Under the pieces are notes generated by a model. That model had not been told where the DNA came from, ran no database searches, and saw nothing but the letters and a program-made list of their open reading frames with translations. Positions 18,693-27,619 of a stretch of DNA of 64,000 nt are shown here, one piece after another. The first letter of the stretch is position 1. Each line of letters begins with the position of its first letter. Origin of the DNA: Alphaproteobacteria bacterium. Its GTDB lineage: Bacteria > Pseudomonadota > Alphaproteobacteria > Elsterales > Elsteraceae. The stretch lies in assembly GCA_004292755.1 (NCBI GenBank), contig RDXE01000029.1, forward strand, positions 1-64,000, read 5' to 3'. A program made the translations under genes and the position numbers.

Positions 18693-19547
18693 TCAGGCGA
18701 CCAGATCGAGACCGAAAACTCCGACCCAGACTCTTGCGGCGCTATCGCTCCGAAGGCTGCCATCCAGATTGAGCAGACCGCCGGGGCGATTGGTGAACAC
18801 CGGCAACGGGCCGACCAAGCGAATCCCAATTTCTCGCCCACTGTTGTCCAGGGCATAGACAGCTCTGCCTTTGCCGCGTAACACCCCAACGCGCTTGGTA
18901 GGATCGTTTGGGTCGGGCTTGCCGATCAGATCGTCGGTGTAGGCGAACAGCAGGTCGATGTACTGGTGAACGGCTTGCAAATCGTTCCCGCTGGTCGGGT
19001 TGCGACCGCGCTTGATCACGTCCGCCACCACGGCCAGTGCATCTTTCAACATCTTGCCCATCCCCTCTTGGGCAAACTCGATGGTGATCGTGTCTGGATT
19101 GCGCAGCATCAAGGCGGCCAGCATGGCAAGATTACCACGCCCGGGAGGCTGCCGCGGATCATAGTACCGAAGCATGATCGCCTTCAGGTGATCGAATTCC
19201 GGCCCCAGCCCTTCGACGATGCCCAAACGACCGAACTCGTCAAGATTCGCGATTATCTGGCCCTTGTAGCGAACAGTAGCGACCACACTCCCACGCTGAG
19301 CAAAGCTCGCGTTCATCGCTACAATTGCGTTTGCCTCTTGGCTGATCAGTAGACTCTGGGTTTCAAACTGCGCCTTGAAGCTGACAGTGCCGTCCTCGGT
19401 CTCGACATTGCCGGTTACACTCACCTGCGTGGAGGTCGAGATGATGACGGCTGTGTCTTCAAAGCGGGCGCGCGCCTGGTCGGCGCGGACCACCGGCGCT
19501 GGTGGGGGCGTCGTGGGTGTGTTGGTCGAAAGGGCCTGGATGGTCAT
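18693..19547 (-). CDS. uncharacterised 284-residue protein
   Basis: I do not recognise a named family. No signal peptide or membrane helix is seen. The N-terminal 30 residues are Pro/Thr-rich and probably disordered. A beta-type stretch follows (DTAVIISTSTQVSVTGNVET, VSFKAQFETQSLLIS), then a helical part (MLAALMLRNPDTITIEFAQ, LKDALAVVADVIKRG), then a segment ending FTNRPGGLLNLDG and VWVGVFGLDLVA. The gene has a good AGGAGA site and its own upstream gap of 195 bp. It lies near the chemotaxis operon, but on the opposite strand and separated by the DUF3553 gene, so a motility role is only a guess. Confidence 0.7.
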   Translation of the reverse strand: MTIQALSTNTPTTPPPAPVVRADQARARFEDTAVIISTSTQVSVTGNVETEDGTVSFKAQFETQSLLISQEANAIVAMNASFAQRGSVVATVRYKGQIIANLDEFGRLGIVEGLGPEFDHLKAIMLRYYDPRQPPGRGNLAMLAALMLRNPDTITIEFAQEGMGKMLKDALAVVADVIKRGRNPTSGNDLQAVHQYIDLLFAYTDDLIGKPDPNDPTKRVGVLRGKGRAVYALDNSGREIGIRLVGPLPVFTNRPGGLLNLDGSLRSDSAARVWVGVFGLDLVA

Positions 19548-19742
19548 GGACGGTCTCTCCTGTCGTGAGCGGGGACATTCTGTCGCCCGGTGGCGTGCCG
19601 CAGCCCTTAAAGAGGGTCACTTTCCACTGACAATAACATCATAGATAGCGGATATGCTGTCATCAAGGGTAAAGGTAGGAGAACACTGGTGTACACCGCC
19701 AACAGGAGGGTCGGTCGCTAGGTGGGCAGCCGCGTTGGTTGG

Positions 19743-19919
19743 CTAGCGCTGGTTTGGGTCAACCGATTCCAGGCTAACCACCGAAAGATCGATCAAGACC
19801 TTGCCGCGATGTTCAAAATTGACAGTGGCGCGCACGCCGATCACCGACTGCACCTGACCCAGACCCCAGTCCGGAGCATCCGGGTGGCGAACCCAGTCGC
19901 CGGGAACCAAACGCTGCAT
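19743..19919 (-). CDS. DUF3553 family small protein
   Basis: The 58-residue product has PGDWVRHPDAPDWGLGQVQS followed by VNFEHRGKVLI, the conserved DUF3553 core, likely a small beta-barrel. The function of the family is not established; similar modules occur at the C-terminus of some DNA helicases. AGGAGG five bases before ATG 19919 clearly sets this start; the frame is open further upstream only by chance. It is divergent from cheA across about 130 bp, so the two may share a regulatory region. Confidence 0.82.
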   Translation of the reverse strand: MQRLVPGDWVRHPDAPDWGLGQVQSVIGVRATVNFEHRGKVLIDLSVVSLESVDPNQR

Positions 19920-20048
19920 GTGGCCTCCTGACCCGATCTGTCGAACAGGATACACTGGCGCTGCCGTGGGGTGGGGCGGTATTAAGGGCGAGCGGGTTGC
20001 CGTTGGGGGTGGTCCCGCGCCGACGGGGCCGGAAAGGGTTGCGGTGTC

Positions 20049-22754
20049 ATGGATGATCTGCTGAGCGAATTCCTCACCGAGACGTCGGAGAGCCTGTCTG
20101 TGCTCGACGTCGAACTGGTCAAGCTGGAGCAAAACCCGAACAACCCGGAATTGCTGTCCAACATTTTCCGGCTCGTCCACACCATCAAGGGCACCTGCGG
20201 GTTCCTTGGGCTGCCGCGCCTGGAGCGCGTTGCCCACGCGTCAGAGAATGTGCTGGGTCGCATTCGCGATGGCGAGTTGGTGGTGGGGCCCGGCATTGTA
20301 TCGCTGATCCTGCAATCCCTCGACCGGATCAAGCTGATCCTGTCGGAGTTGGAGCGGACGGAGGCGGAGCCGCCGGGCGACGATGGTGAGTTGATCGCCA
20401 TCCTCAACAAGGTTGCCGATGGGCAGAGTGTGCCGGGCTACACCGATGGCGTCGCAGCGCCAGCGGCCTACACCCCACCGGACCCAGAGCCAGCACCACC
20501 CCCGGCACCCGTCCCGGCAGCGGTGCCGACACCAGCCCCCGCGTCAGTGCCCGTGGCCGCTGAACCGCAACGGTCCACCGAGATTGCGCCTGTGGTCTCC
20601 TCTGTGCCGGCCGCGGCTCCGCAGACGGCACCGGCCGCTCCCGCGATGCCTGCAGTCGCCGCGCACCGCGACGAACCCGCTGGTGCAGCATTGGAGGCAA
20701 AGGAAAGCGCCGTTGCTGCACAAACCATCCGCGTGTCGGTTGATCTGCTCGAAAACCTGATGACGATGGTGTCTGAGCTGGTTCTGACCCGCAACCAGCT
20801 GCTGCAAATCGTGCGCCGATACAAGGACAGCGAATTCTCTGTCCCACTGCAGCGGCTGAGCCATGTGACCTCTGAGCTGCAAGAAGGCGTGATGAAAACG
20901 CGCATGCAGCCTATTGGCAATGCTTGGGCGAAGCTGCCGCGTATGGTCCGTGACTTGTCGCTGGAACTCGGCAAGAAGATCGAGCTGCAGATGATCGGTG
21001 CCGAGACCGAACTTGACCGGCAAGTGTTGGAACTGATCAAGGACCCGCTGACCCACATGGTCCGCAACTCAGCGGACCATGGGCTGGAGTTGCCCGACGA
21101 GCGGGTGCGTGCGGGCAAGCCGGAAACTGGTCGGGTGACCTTGAACGCCTACCACGAGGGCGGTCATATCCTGATTGAAATCTCCGATGATGGTCGCGGC
21201 CTGGACATCGTGAAGATCAAGGCAAAGGCGATCCAGAACGGTCTGGCGACCGAGCAAGAGTTGGAGCAACTGTCCGACCAGCAGATCTACCAGTTCATCT
21301 TCAAGCCGGGCTTCTCCACCGCTGCCAAGGTGACGTCGGTGTCTGGCCGCGGCGTCGGGATGGACGTTGTCCGCACCAACATCGAAAAAATCGGTGGCAA
21401 TGTGGAGTTGAAGAGCCGTTTGGGCCGCGGCTCCACCTTCGTCATCAAGATCCCGCTGACGCTCGCAATTGTCTCGGCGTTGATTGTGGAAAGCTGTGGC
21501 GAGCGCTTCGCCATTCCGCAGATCAGCGTGGTGGAATTGGTGCGCGCCTCGCAAAACTCAGAACACCGCATCGAGCGCATTCACGGCACGCCGGTGCTGC
21601 GGTTGCGCAACCGCCTGCTGCCGCTGGTCTCGCTGGAACGGCTGCTCCGCCTGGATCGCGAGGATGGCAAGGGGACGGAGAACTTCATCGTCGTCACCCA
21701 GGTTGGCACCTACACCTTCGGCATCATGGTCGATCGGGTGTTCGACACCGAAGAAATCGTGGTGAAGCCGGTGGCACCGATTCTGCGCCACCTCACCCTG
21801 TTCTCGGGCAACACCATCCTGGGCGATGGCTCGGTCATCATGATCCTTGACCCGAACGGCATCGCGGCTGAGTCGGGCGAGTTGTCGATGGCCGAGAACC
21901 AAGCCGTGGAAAACCACACAACCAGCACGGCGCGCGGCGACGAAAAGACCACTCTGCTGATCTTCAAAGCAGGCGAGGGTGGGCCGAAAGCCGTACCGCT
22001 GAGCCTAGTGGCGCGATTGGAGGAGATCGACCTCACCAATGTCGAATACTCCAACGGGCGCCCGATGGTGCAGTACCGCGAGAAGCTGATGCCGCTGATT
22101 CCCTGTGTGCCGTCGATCGTGATGGGCACCGAAGGGCGTCAGCCGATCCTGGTGTTCGCCGATGGCGAGCGGTCGATGGGCTTGGTGGTCGATGAGATCA
22201 TCGACATCGTCGAAGACCGCATGAATGTGGAGTTGGTGGCCGAGAAACCGGGTTTCATCGGCTCCGCGATCATCGCTGGTAAGGCGACGGACTTGATCGA
22301 CACCGGCTACTACTTGACCCAGGCCTATGGTGACTGGTTCATGACCGGTGGCCCGCGGCTGACTGGACCACGGCGCAAGAAGCGCGTGTTGCTGGTCGAC
22401 GACAGCGCGTTCTTCCGCAACCTCTTGTCGCCGTTGCTGTCGGTGAATGGGTTCGAGGTCACCACCTGCGCCTCGGCCGATGAAGCGATGACCCTGTGCG
22501 AAGCCGGTGAAGCCTTTGATGCCATCGTATCGGACATTGAAATGCCGGGCATGTCGGGCTTTGACTTCGCCGAGGCTGTACGCCGGTCGGAAAAGTGGTC
22601 GGCTGTGCCTCTGGTGGCGATGACCAGCCACACCAGCGCCGATGACATGGAGCGTGGGCGGCAGGTCGGCTTCAACGACTATGTCGCGAAGTTTGATCGT
22701 GACGGGCTGATTGCCACCCTGACGGAGACCTTGAGCATGCGAGGTGCCCAGTGA
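20049..22754 (+). CDS. cheA: chemotaxis histidine kinase CheA with C-terminal receiver (CheAY type)
   Basis: This 901-residue cytoplasmic kinase links chemoreceptors to the flagellar motor. Domains in order: Hpt/P1 (FRLVHTIKGTCGFL, His44), a long Pro/Ala-rich linker (about 140-225), the dimerisation and ATPase domains (MVRNSADHGLE, ISDDGRGLD, FSTAAKVTSVSGRGVGMD), a CheW-like P5 domain, a second CheW-like domain, and a receiver (VLLVDDSAFFRNLL, IVSDIEMPGMSG, VAKFDRDG). No standard P2 docking domain is evident. Double P5 plus receiver matches the F5-type CheA seen in Azospirillum and Rhodospirillum centenum relatives. It heads a five-gene operon, with cheW starting inside its stop (GTGA). Confidence 0.95.
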   Translation: MDDLLSEFLTETSESLSVLDVELVKLEQNPNNPELLSNIFRLVHTIKGTCGFLGLPRLERVAHASENVLGRIRDGELVVGPGIVSLILQSLDRIKLILSELERTEAEPPGDDGELIAILNKVADGQSVPGYTDGVAAPAAYTPPDPEPAPPPAPVPAAVPTPAPASVPVAAEPQRSTEIAPVVSSVPAAAPQTAPAAPAMPAVAAHRDEPAGAALEAKESAVAAQTIRVSVDLLENLMTMVSELVLTRNQLLQIVRRYKDSEFSVPLQRLSHVTSELQEGVMKTRMQPIGNAWAKLPRMVRDLSLELGKKIELQMIGAETELDRQVLELIKDPLTHMVRNSADHGLELPDERVRAGKPETGRVTLNAYHEGGHILIEISDDGRGLDIVKIKAKAIQNGLATEQELEQLSDQQIYQFIFKPGFSTAAKVTSVSGRGVGMDVVRTNIEKIGGNVELKSRLGRGSTFVIKIPLTLAIVSALIVESCGERFAIPQISVVELVRASQNSEHRIERIHGTPVLRLRNRLLPLVSLERLLRLDREDGKGTENFIVVTQVGTYTFGIMVDRVFDTEEIVVKPVAPILRHLTLFSGNTILGDGSVIMILDPNGIAAESGELSMAENQAVENHTTSTARGDEKTTLLIFKAGEGGPKAVPLSLVARLEEIDLTNVEYSNGRPMVQYREKLMPLIPCVPSIVMGTEGRQPILVFADGERSMGLVVDEIIDIVEDRMNVELVAEKPGFIGSAIIAGKATDLIDTGYYLTQAYGDWFMTGGPRLTGPRRKKRVLLVDDSAFFRNLLSPLLSVNGFEVTTCASADEAMTLCEAGEAFDAIVSDIEMPGMSGFDFAEAVRRSEKWSAVPLVAMTSHTSADDMERGRQVGFNDYVAKFDRDGLIATLTETLSMRGAQ

Positions 22755-23248
22755 GCGAACTCGTTCCCGCCGGCAAAGGCCGCGCCCTCGGCAAGATGAG
22801 TGCTGCGGAGGATAGCCGTCAGTTCGTGTCAATCTTCATTGCCGACCAGATGTTCGGGATCCCGGTGCTGCTGGTGCATGATGTGCTGGGGCCGCAGCGA
22901 ATCACGCGCATCCCGTTGGCGCCGCCAGAAGTTGCGGGCTCGCTGAACCTGCGTGGGCGCATCGTCACGGCCGTGGATGTTCGCACCCGCCTTGGCCTGG
23001 AGCGTCGGCCAAAGGAGATCGAGGGCATGAGCGTTGTGGTCGAGCATCTGGGCGAGTTCTACTCGCTGATGGTCGACACGGTCGGCGAGGTGCTGACCCT
23101 CGCGGGCAACGATTTCGAGCGCAACCCTGCCACTCTCGACCCGCGCTGGCGCGAGGTCAGCCAGGGGATTTTCCGTCTCGATCAAGAGTTGCTTGTGGTG
23201 CTGGACGTCGATCGGCTGCTGGAATTCACGCGGGTTGAATCAGCCTGA
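22751..23248 (+). CDS. cheW: chemotaxis coupling protein CheW
   Basis: CheW bridges CheA and the receptor tips. The 165-residue protein is one CheW domain preceded by about 20 extra residues: FVSIFIADQMFGIPVLLVHD, ITRIPLAPPEVAGSLNLRGR, IVTAVDVRTRL and the conserved glycine-rich turns. The GTG start overlaps the cheA stop by 4 nt. An internal ATG (MSAAEDSRQ) could give a protein of more usual CheW length, so the N-terminus is not certain. A 133-bp gap with a hairpin separates it from cheY. Confidence 0.94.
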   Translation: MSELVPAGKGRALGKMSAAEDSRQFVSIFIADQMFGIPVLLVHDVLGPQRITRIPLAPPEVAGSLNLRGRIVTAVDVRTRLGLERRPKEIEGMSVVVEHLGEFYSLMVDTVGEVLTLAGNDFERNPATLDPRWREVSQGIFRLDQELLVVLDVDRLLEFTRVESA

Positions 23249-23298
23249 TTGGCATTGGGCGATCAAGTTGCGCATGATGACAGCAGCGCTGGTCCAGG

Positions 23299-23318
23299 CG
23301 GGTTGACCAAACAACCCG
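23299..23318 (+). other. hairpin inside the chemotaxis operon (cheW-cheY gap)
   Basis: CGGGTTG (23299-23305) and CAACCCG (23312-23318) form a perfect 7-bp stem with a 6-nt loop in the only sizeable gap of the operon. No T-tract follows. It may protect the upstream mRNA, attenuate transcription into cheYBR, or lie near an internal promoter. Confidence 0.45.
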
Positions 23319-23381
23319 GCATCAGGGTGACAAGGCAGGCGCCCGCCGCAGGGTGGCGCCGAGGGTGGGAGCTTAGGTTTC

Positions 23382-23747
23382 ATGAAATCCTGTTTGATCG
23401 TCGACGACAGCCGGGTTGTCCGCATGGTTGCCCGAAAGATCCTTCAGGATCTGAGCTTCCACACCATTGAGGCCGAGGATGGTCTAAAGGCGTTGGATAT
23501 CTGCAAGCGCGAGTTGCCCGATGCTGTGCTGCTGGACTGGAACATGCCAGTGATGAACGGGCTGGAGTTTCTGATCGCGCTGCGCCAGTTGGAGGGCGGG
23601 TCAGAGCCCAAAGTGGTGTTCTGCACTACGGAGAATGATCTGGAGCACATCCAGAAAGCGATGGCTGCTGGAGCAGATGAATACATTATGAAGCCGTTCG
23701 ACGCGGAGATCATCCAAAGCAAGTTTGCCCAGGTGGGCTTGATCTGA
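23382..23747 (+). CDS. cheY: chemotaxis response regulator CheY
   Basis: A 121-residue single receiver. The acidic pair is in CLIVDDSRVVRMVARKIL, the phospho-acceptor Asp in AVLLDWNMPVMNGLEFL, and the switch Thr and Lys in VFCTTENDLEH and IMKPFDAE. Phosphorylated by CheA, it should bind the flagellar switch (FliM/FliN) to alter rotation. ATG 23382 follows the GGTTT region; the next gene, cheB, starts on the last base of its stop codon, so the two are coupled. The position between cheW and cheB is typical of alphaproteobacterial che1-type operons. Confidence 0.93.
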   Translation: MKSCLIVDDSRVVRMVARKILQDLSFHTIEAEDGLKALDICKRELPDAVLLDWNMPVMNGLEFLIALRQLEGGSEPKVVFCTTENDLEHIQKAMAAGADEYIMKPFDAEIIQSKFAQVGLI

Positions 23748-24931
23748 TGACCAAAGAAGGCGGTACCGGGCCATCCCCGCCGGGTGCGAAGGGCGGTGTG
23801 ATCCGCATCATGCTGGTGGATGACAGCGCGGTGATCCGTGGCTTGTTCACCCGCGCCTTGGAGAGCGATCCGGAGCTGCAGGTCGTCGCCTCGGTTGGCG
23901 ATGGCAAGATGGCGCTGAATGCGCTCAAGCGTCAGCCGGTTGATGTTGTGGTGCTGGACATCGAAATGCCAGTGATGGACGGGCTGACCGCCCTGCCGTT
24001 GCTGTTGCAGGCGCAACCGGGCTTGATTGTGATCATGGCGTCTACGCTGACCCGGCGAAATGCCGACGTGTCGCTGCGCGCCTTGCAAGCCGGTGCCAAG
24101 GATTACATCCCGAAGCCAACCTCCACATCGGAGTTGACCTCGGCCGACACGTTCAAGCGTGAACTGATTGAGAAGATCAAGGCGTTGGCAGGCCCCCTGC
24201 GCAGCCCGCGTCAGGAGCAGCCGAGCCTGACCCGCCGGGTGGCGAGCGATCCCAATGATCGCCCAGCCCCGCAGGAGAAAACCCCCGCGAGCCTGCGGGC
24301 GTTCAAGTCCGCAACTGTCACCTTGCGCCCGGTCTCGACCGAGGTGCCGGAGGTTCTGGCCATCGGCTCCTCCACGGGTGGGCCACAGGCGCTGTTTCAG
24401 GTGTTGGCGGATTTTCCAGATCGTATCCTGCAGCCGATCTTCATCACGCAGCACATGCCAGCCACCTTCACCACCATCCTGGCGGAGCATTTGAGCCGTG
24501 TGACCAAGCGTCCGTGCGCCGAAGGCAAGGATGGGGAGCCTGTGGTGAAAGGGCGCATCTATGTCGCTCCCGGCGATTACCACATGATTGTGGAGGGTGC
24601 GCCGGGGAAGGAGAAGGTGATCCGCCTGTTGAAAACCCCGCCAGAAAACTTCTGCCGACCAGCAGTCGATCCGATGCTGCGGTCTTTGATCCAAGCCTAC
24701 GGTGCGCGCAAGATTCTGGTCACCATCCTCACTGGGATGGGTCAAGATGGCTTGCGCGGTGCCGAGCAGGTGGTGGAACAGGGCGGTATGGTCATCGCCC
24801 AGGACGAGCCCAGTTCCGTCGTGTGGGGCATGCCTGGGGCGGTGGCGACAGCGGGTTTGTGCAGCGCAGTGCTACCATTGCCGGAGATTGGTCCGGCCTT
24901 GCAGCGCTATGCGACGGGAGGTCGCGGATGA
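23747..24931 (+). CDS. cheB: chemotaxis response regulator protein-glutamate methylesterase CheB
   Basis: CheB removes methyl groups from receptor glutamates and deamidates glutamines during adaptation. The 394-residue protein has an N-terminal receiver (IMLVDDSAVIRGLF, VVLDIEMPVMDGL, IPKPTS), a linker of about 60 residues, and the methylesterase domain with its Ser in AIGSSTGGPQAL, His in FITQHMPATF and Asp in LTGMGQDGLRGA. All three catalytic residues are present. The start overlaps the cheY stop by one base, and its own stop overlaps the cheR start (ATGA). Confidence 0.96.
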   Translation: MTKEGGTGPSPPGAKGGVIRIMLVDDSAVIRGLFTRALESDPELQVVASVGDGKMALNALKRQPVDVVVLDIEMPVMDGLTALPLLLQAQPGLIVIMASTLTRRNADVSLRALQAGAKDYIPKPTSTSELTSADTFKRELIEKIKALAGPLRSPRQEQPSLTRRVASDPNDRPAPQEKTPASLRAFKSATVTLRPVSTEVPEVLAIGSSTGGPQALFQVLADFPDRILQPIFITQHMPATFTTILAEHLSRVTKRPCAEGKDGEPVVKGRIYVAPGDYHMIVEGAPGKEKVIRLLKTPPENFCRPAVDPMLRSLIQAYGARKILVTILTGMGQDGLRGAEQVVEQGGMVIAQDEPSSVVWGMPGAVATAGLCSAVLPLPEIGPALQRYATGGRG

Positions 24932-25749
24932 AGTCCGAAGATTTCGACCTCCTGTCCAGGCTGGTGCGCGACCGCTCTGGCCTCGTGTTGACGCCGGACA
25001 AGTCGTACTTGCTGGAAAGCCGTTTGATGCCGGTGGCCCGCAAGATTGGCGTCAAGGGCTTGGATGAGCTGGTGGTCAAGCTGCGCCAACGCAGCGACGC
25101 CTCATTGGAGCGGTTGGTGGTCGAAGCAATGACCACCAATGAGACGCTGTTCTTCCGCGATACCAAGCCGTTCGAGCAATTGACGCGGCTCGTGCTGCCC
25201 AATCTGTTGGAAAAGCGCGCGGCCAAGCGACAGATCCGCGTTTGGTGTGCGGCGGCCTCCACGGGGCAAGAACCCTACTCCATCGCCATCGCGCTGAAGG
25301 AGGAGGGGGCCAAGGTTGCAGGCTGGAAGATCGAGCTACTCGGCACCGATATCAATCTGGAAGTGATTGAGCGGGCACGGGCGGCTGTTTACAGCCAATT
25401 CGAAGTACAGCGTGGCCTGCCGATCAAGCTGCTGGTGAAGTATTTCAAGCAGATGGACGGTGACAAGTGGCAGTTGAACCAAGAAATCCGCGATATGGTG
25501 CAGTATCGCGAATTCAATCTGCTCCACGATATGAAAAGCTTAGGCCAGTTTGATGTGGTGTTCTGCCGCAACGTGCTGATCTACTTTGACCAGCCGACCA
25601 AGGCACAGGTGTTGGAGCGCATTGCGGAACTGCTGCCAGATGACGGTGTGCTCTACCTCGGTGGCGCGGAAACAGTGTTGGGCGTGACCGACCGGTTTGA
25701 GCCGATCCCGAACGAACGCGGGCTCTACCGGCCAGTGCGCAAGAAGTAG
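24928..25749 (+). CDS. cheR: chemotaxis protein methyltransferase CheR
   Basis: CheR methylates receptor glutamates using SAM. The 273-residue length matches the family. The N-terminal helical domain is followed by the methyltransferase core with TTNETLFFRDTKPF, IRVWCAAASTGQEPYSIAI, ELLGTDINLEVIERAR and FDVVFCRNVLIYFD. Start ATG 24928 overlaps the cheB stop by 4 nt; the longer open frame upstream is only a shadow of cheB. The stop is followed 10 bp later by a GC-rich hairpin, closing the cheA-W-Y-B-R operon. No receptor or flagellar structural gene is present within this cluster. Confidence 0.96.
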   Translation: MKSEDFDLLSRLVRDRSGLVLTPDKSYLLESRLMPVARKIGVKGLDELVVKLRQRSDASLERLVVEAMTTNETLFFRDTKPFEQLTRLVLPNLLEKRAAKRQIRVWCAAASTGQEPYSIAIALKEEGAKVAGWKIELLGTDINLEVIERARAAVYSQFEVQRGLPIKLLVKYFKQMDGDKWQLNQEIRDMVQYREFNLLHDMKSLGQFDVVFCRNVLIYFDQPTKAQVLERIAELLPDDGVLYLGGAETVLGVTDRFEPIPNERGLYRPVRKK

Positions 25750-25759
25750 AGCGACCGCG

Positions 25760-25781
25760 GGGGCGCCAGACCCGGCGCCCC
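25760..25781. terminator. terminator hairpin after cheR
   Basis: GGGGCGCC (25760-25767) pairs with GGCGCCCC (25774-25781) around a 6-nt loop, followed by TGTTGGCTCTT on the plus strand. It lies between the convergent cheR and threonine aldolase genes and probably serves both. Confidence 0.65.
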
Positions 25782-25795
25782 TGTTGGCTCTTCGC

Positions 25796-26830
25796 TCAGG
25801 CACCCAGTAGCCGCCGCACGACTGCTGCGGCTGTATCGCAATCCTGCGTTGTCACATCAAGGTGGGTGACCATGCGGCAGCGGCTGGGGCCGAAGCTGCC
25901 GAACACAACGCCGTCAGCCGCGGCTGCTTCCGTCAAGCGTGCGGCATCCCAGCCCGGTTTGCGGACGTGGAAATAGACGAGATTGGTGTCCACACCCGTT
26001 GGATCGATCTCGATCCCATCCACATCCGCCAGACGTTCGGCCAGCCGCTTGGCATTGGCGTGATCCTCCGCCAGCCGGTCGACGTGATGGTCCAAGGCGT
26101 AGAGCGCGGCGGCTGCGACTATGCCTGCCTGGCGCATGGCCCCACCCCAACGCTGCTTCAAGCGCCATGCCTCGTGAATGAACGCAGCGCTGCCAGCGAG
26201 GCAGGCGCCAATCGGGGCGCCCAGACCCTTGGAGAAGTCGATCCAGCTGGAATCAAACGGCGCAGCCCAAGTGGCAGCCGGAATTCCGCTGGCGACCACA
26301 GCGTTCATCAGCCGGGCGCCATCCATGTGCAGGGCAAGGCCGTGGCGGCGGGTGACAGCGGCAATCGCCTCAATTTCCGCCAGCGGCCACACCCGCCCGC
26401 CTCCCGTGTTGCTGGTCTGCTCCACCACCACAAGACGCGAGCGCGGCAGATAACGATTGGGTGGGCGGATGGCGGCTTCCAACTCGGCTGCGGTGAACAT
26501 GCCGTTGGCGCCGTCGATGCCCCAAGTGGAGGCGCCCGCCAGATGCGACGGGCCGCCGCCTTCATAGCTCAACACATGGCTGAACCGGTGGGAGATCACC
26601 TCGTCCCCAGGACGGCAATGGATGGCAATCGCAATCTCGTTGCACATCGTGCCGGAGGGCAGAAACACGGCGGCCTCCGTGCCCAGCAGTGCTGCGACCC
26701 GCTCGTTCAGCGCATTGACAGTCGGGTCAAGCCCCGCTTGTTCGTCGCCCACCTCCGCTTCCGCGATGGCACGACGCATCGCTGGGGTTGGACGGGTGCG
26801 GGTGTCAGAGTAGAGATCGATATGCGGCAT
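25796..26830 (-). CDS. ltaE: low-specificity L-threonine aldolase
   Basis: A PLP enzyme that cleaves L-threonine or allo-threonine to glycine and acetaldehyde. The 344-residue sequence shows the beta-eliminating lyase/threonine aldolase pattern: DLYSDTRTRPTPAMRRA, EVGDEQAGLDPTVNALNE, FLPSGTMCNEIAI, EQTSNTGGGRVWPL, LHMDGARLMNA and the PLP-binding Lys in WIDFSKGLGAPIG. Length and motifs agree with LtaE. It is divergent from the isomerase gene across 81 bp. The physiological substrate could be another beta-hydroxy amino acid, since the family is broad. Confidence 0.9.
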   Translation of the reverse strand: MPHIDLYSDTRTRPTPAMRRAIAEAEVGDEQAGLDPTVNALNERVAALLGTEAAVFLPSGTMCNEIAIAIHCRPGDEVISHRFSHVLSYEGGGPSHLAGASTWGIDGANGMFTAAELEAAIRPPNRYLPRSRLVVVEQTSNTGGGRVWPLAEIEAIAAVTRRHGLALHMDGARLMNAVVASGIPAATWAAPFDSSWIDFSKGLGAPIGACLAGSAAFIHEAWRLKQRWGGAMRQAGIVAAAALYALDHHVDRLAEDHANAKRLAERLADVDGIEIDPTGVDTNLVYFHVRKPGWDAARLTEAAAADGVVFGSFGPSRCRMVTHLDVTTQDCDTAAAVVRRLLGA

Positions 26831-26911
26831 TGCGTACCCCCGGTTTGCGCGCTGCGATCTTGGCGGCGGACTGCGGAACGCGCTACAGCCACAGCACGGA
26901 GGATACCTGCC

Positions 26912-27556
26912 ATGCTCAAGCTCTACGGCTATTTCCGCTCCTCAGCGGCCTATCGCGTGCGCATTGCCCTGGCCCTGAAGGGTTTGGCCTATGATCAGGT
27001 GTCCGTCCACCTGCGCAAGGGGGAGCACCGCACTCCGCAGTATCGCAGCATCAACCCCACACAATTGCTGCCAACCCTGGTGCATGACGACGCGGTGCTG
27101 ATGCAAAGCCCGGCGATTCTGGAATATCTGGAGGAAGTGTTCCCCGCGCCAGCACTGCTGCCCAGTGATGCTCTGGGCCGGGCCAAGGTGCGTGCCCTGA
27201 TGAATGTGGTGTGCTGCGATATTCACCCAGTTAACAACCTCCGCATCTTGCAGTACCTGGAGCGGGAGATGGGCCAGGAGCTCAAGACCGTTGAGACTTG
27301 GTATAACCACTGGATTGCACAGGGCTTCGCAGCGCTGGAAGATATTGTGAAGACGAACCATCACGGTCGGTTTTGCTACGCCGATGAACCCAGCCTCGCC
27401 GATGTCATGCTGGTGCCACAGGTGGTGAATGCTGGCCGTTATGGCAGTTTTGACTACGCACCCTATCCCCACGTCATGCGCATCTATGAGCACTGCATGG
27501 CGCTGCCAGCCTTCGCGGACACCCACCCTTCCAAGCAGCCGGACGCAGAAGGGTAA
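26912..27556 (+). CDS. maiA: zeta-class GST: maleylacetoacetate or maleylpyruvate isomerase
   Basis: The 214-residue glutathione S-transferase-fold protein starts LKLYGYFRSSAAYRVRIALA, the bacterial form of the zeta motif; the Cys of the animal motif (SSC) is Ala here. INPTQLLPTL and QSPAILEYLEE are the glutathione-site signatures. NNLRILQYLEREMG and the conserved C-terminal helices fit MaiA/NagL-type isomerases. It catalyses cis-trans isomerisation in tyrosine/homogentisate or gentisate breakdown. No homogentisate dioxygenase or fumarylacetoacetase gene is adjacent, so which acid it handles is open. ATG 26912 follows GGAGG; the larger open frame upstream overlaps the divergent aldolase gene. 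Confidence 0.85.
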   Translation: MLKLYGYFRSSAAYRVRIALALKGLAYDQVSVHLRKGEHRTPQYRSINPTQLLPTLVHDDAVLMQSPAILEYLEEVFPAPALLPSDALGRAKVRALMNVVCCDIHPVNNLRILQYLEREMGQELKTVETWYNHWIAQGFAALEDIVKTNHHGRFCYADEPSLADVMLVPQVVNAGRYGSFDYAPYPHVMRIYEHCMALPAFADTHPSKQPDAEG

Positions 27557-27619
27557 AGGCCGGTCCGCTCTGGAGATCGGGGCTTCCTTAGCCTCGCTGG
27601 CTCGCCTAGGATTCGCAGC

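Noticed and set aside
25862-27556. A long version of the zeta GST with about 350 extra residues
   Set aside because: The extension overlaps the divergent threonine aldolase gene and has no protein character; GGAGG sets the start at 26912.
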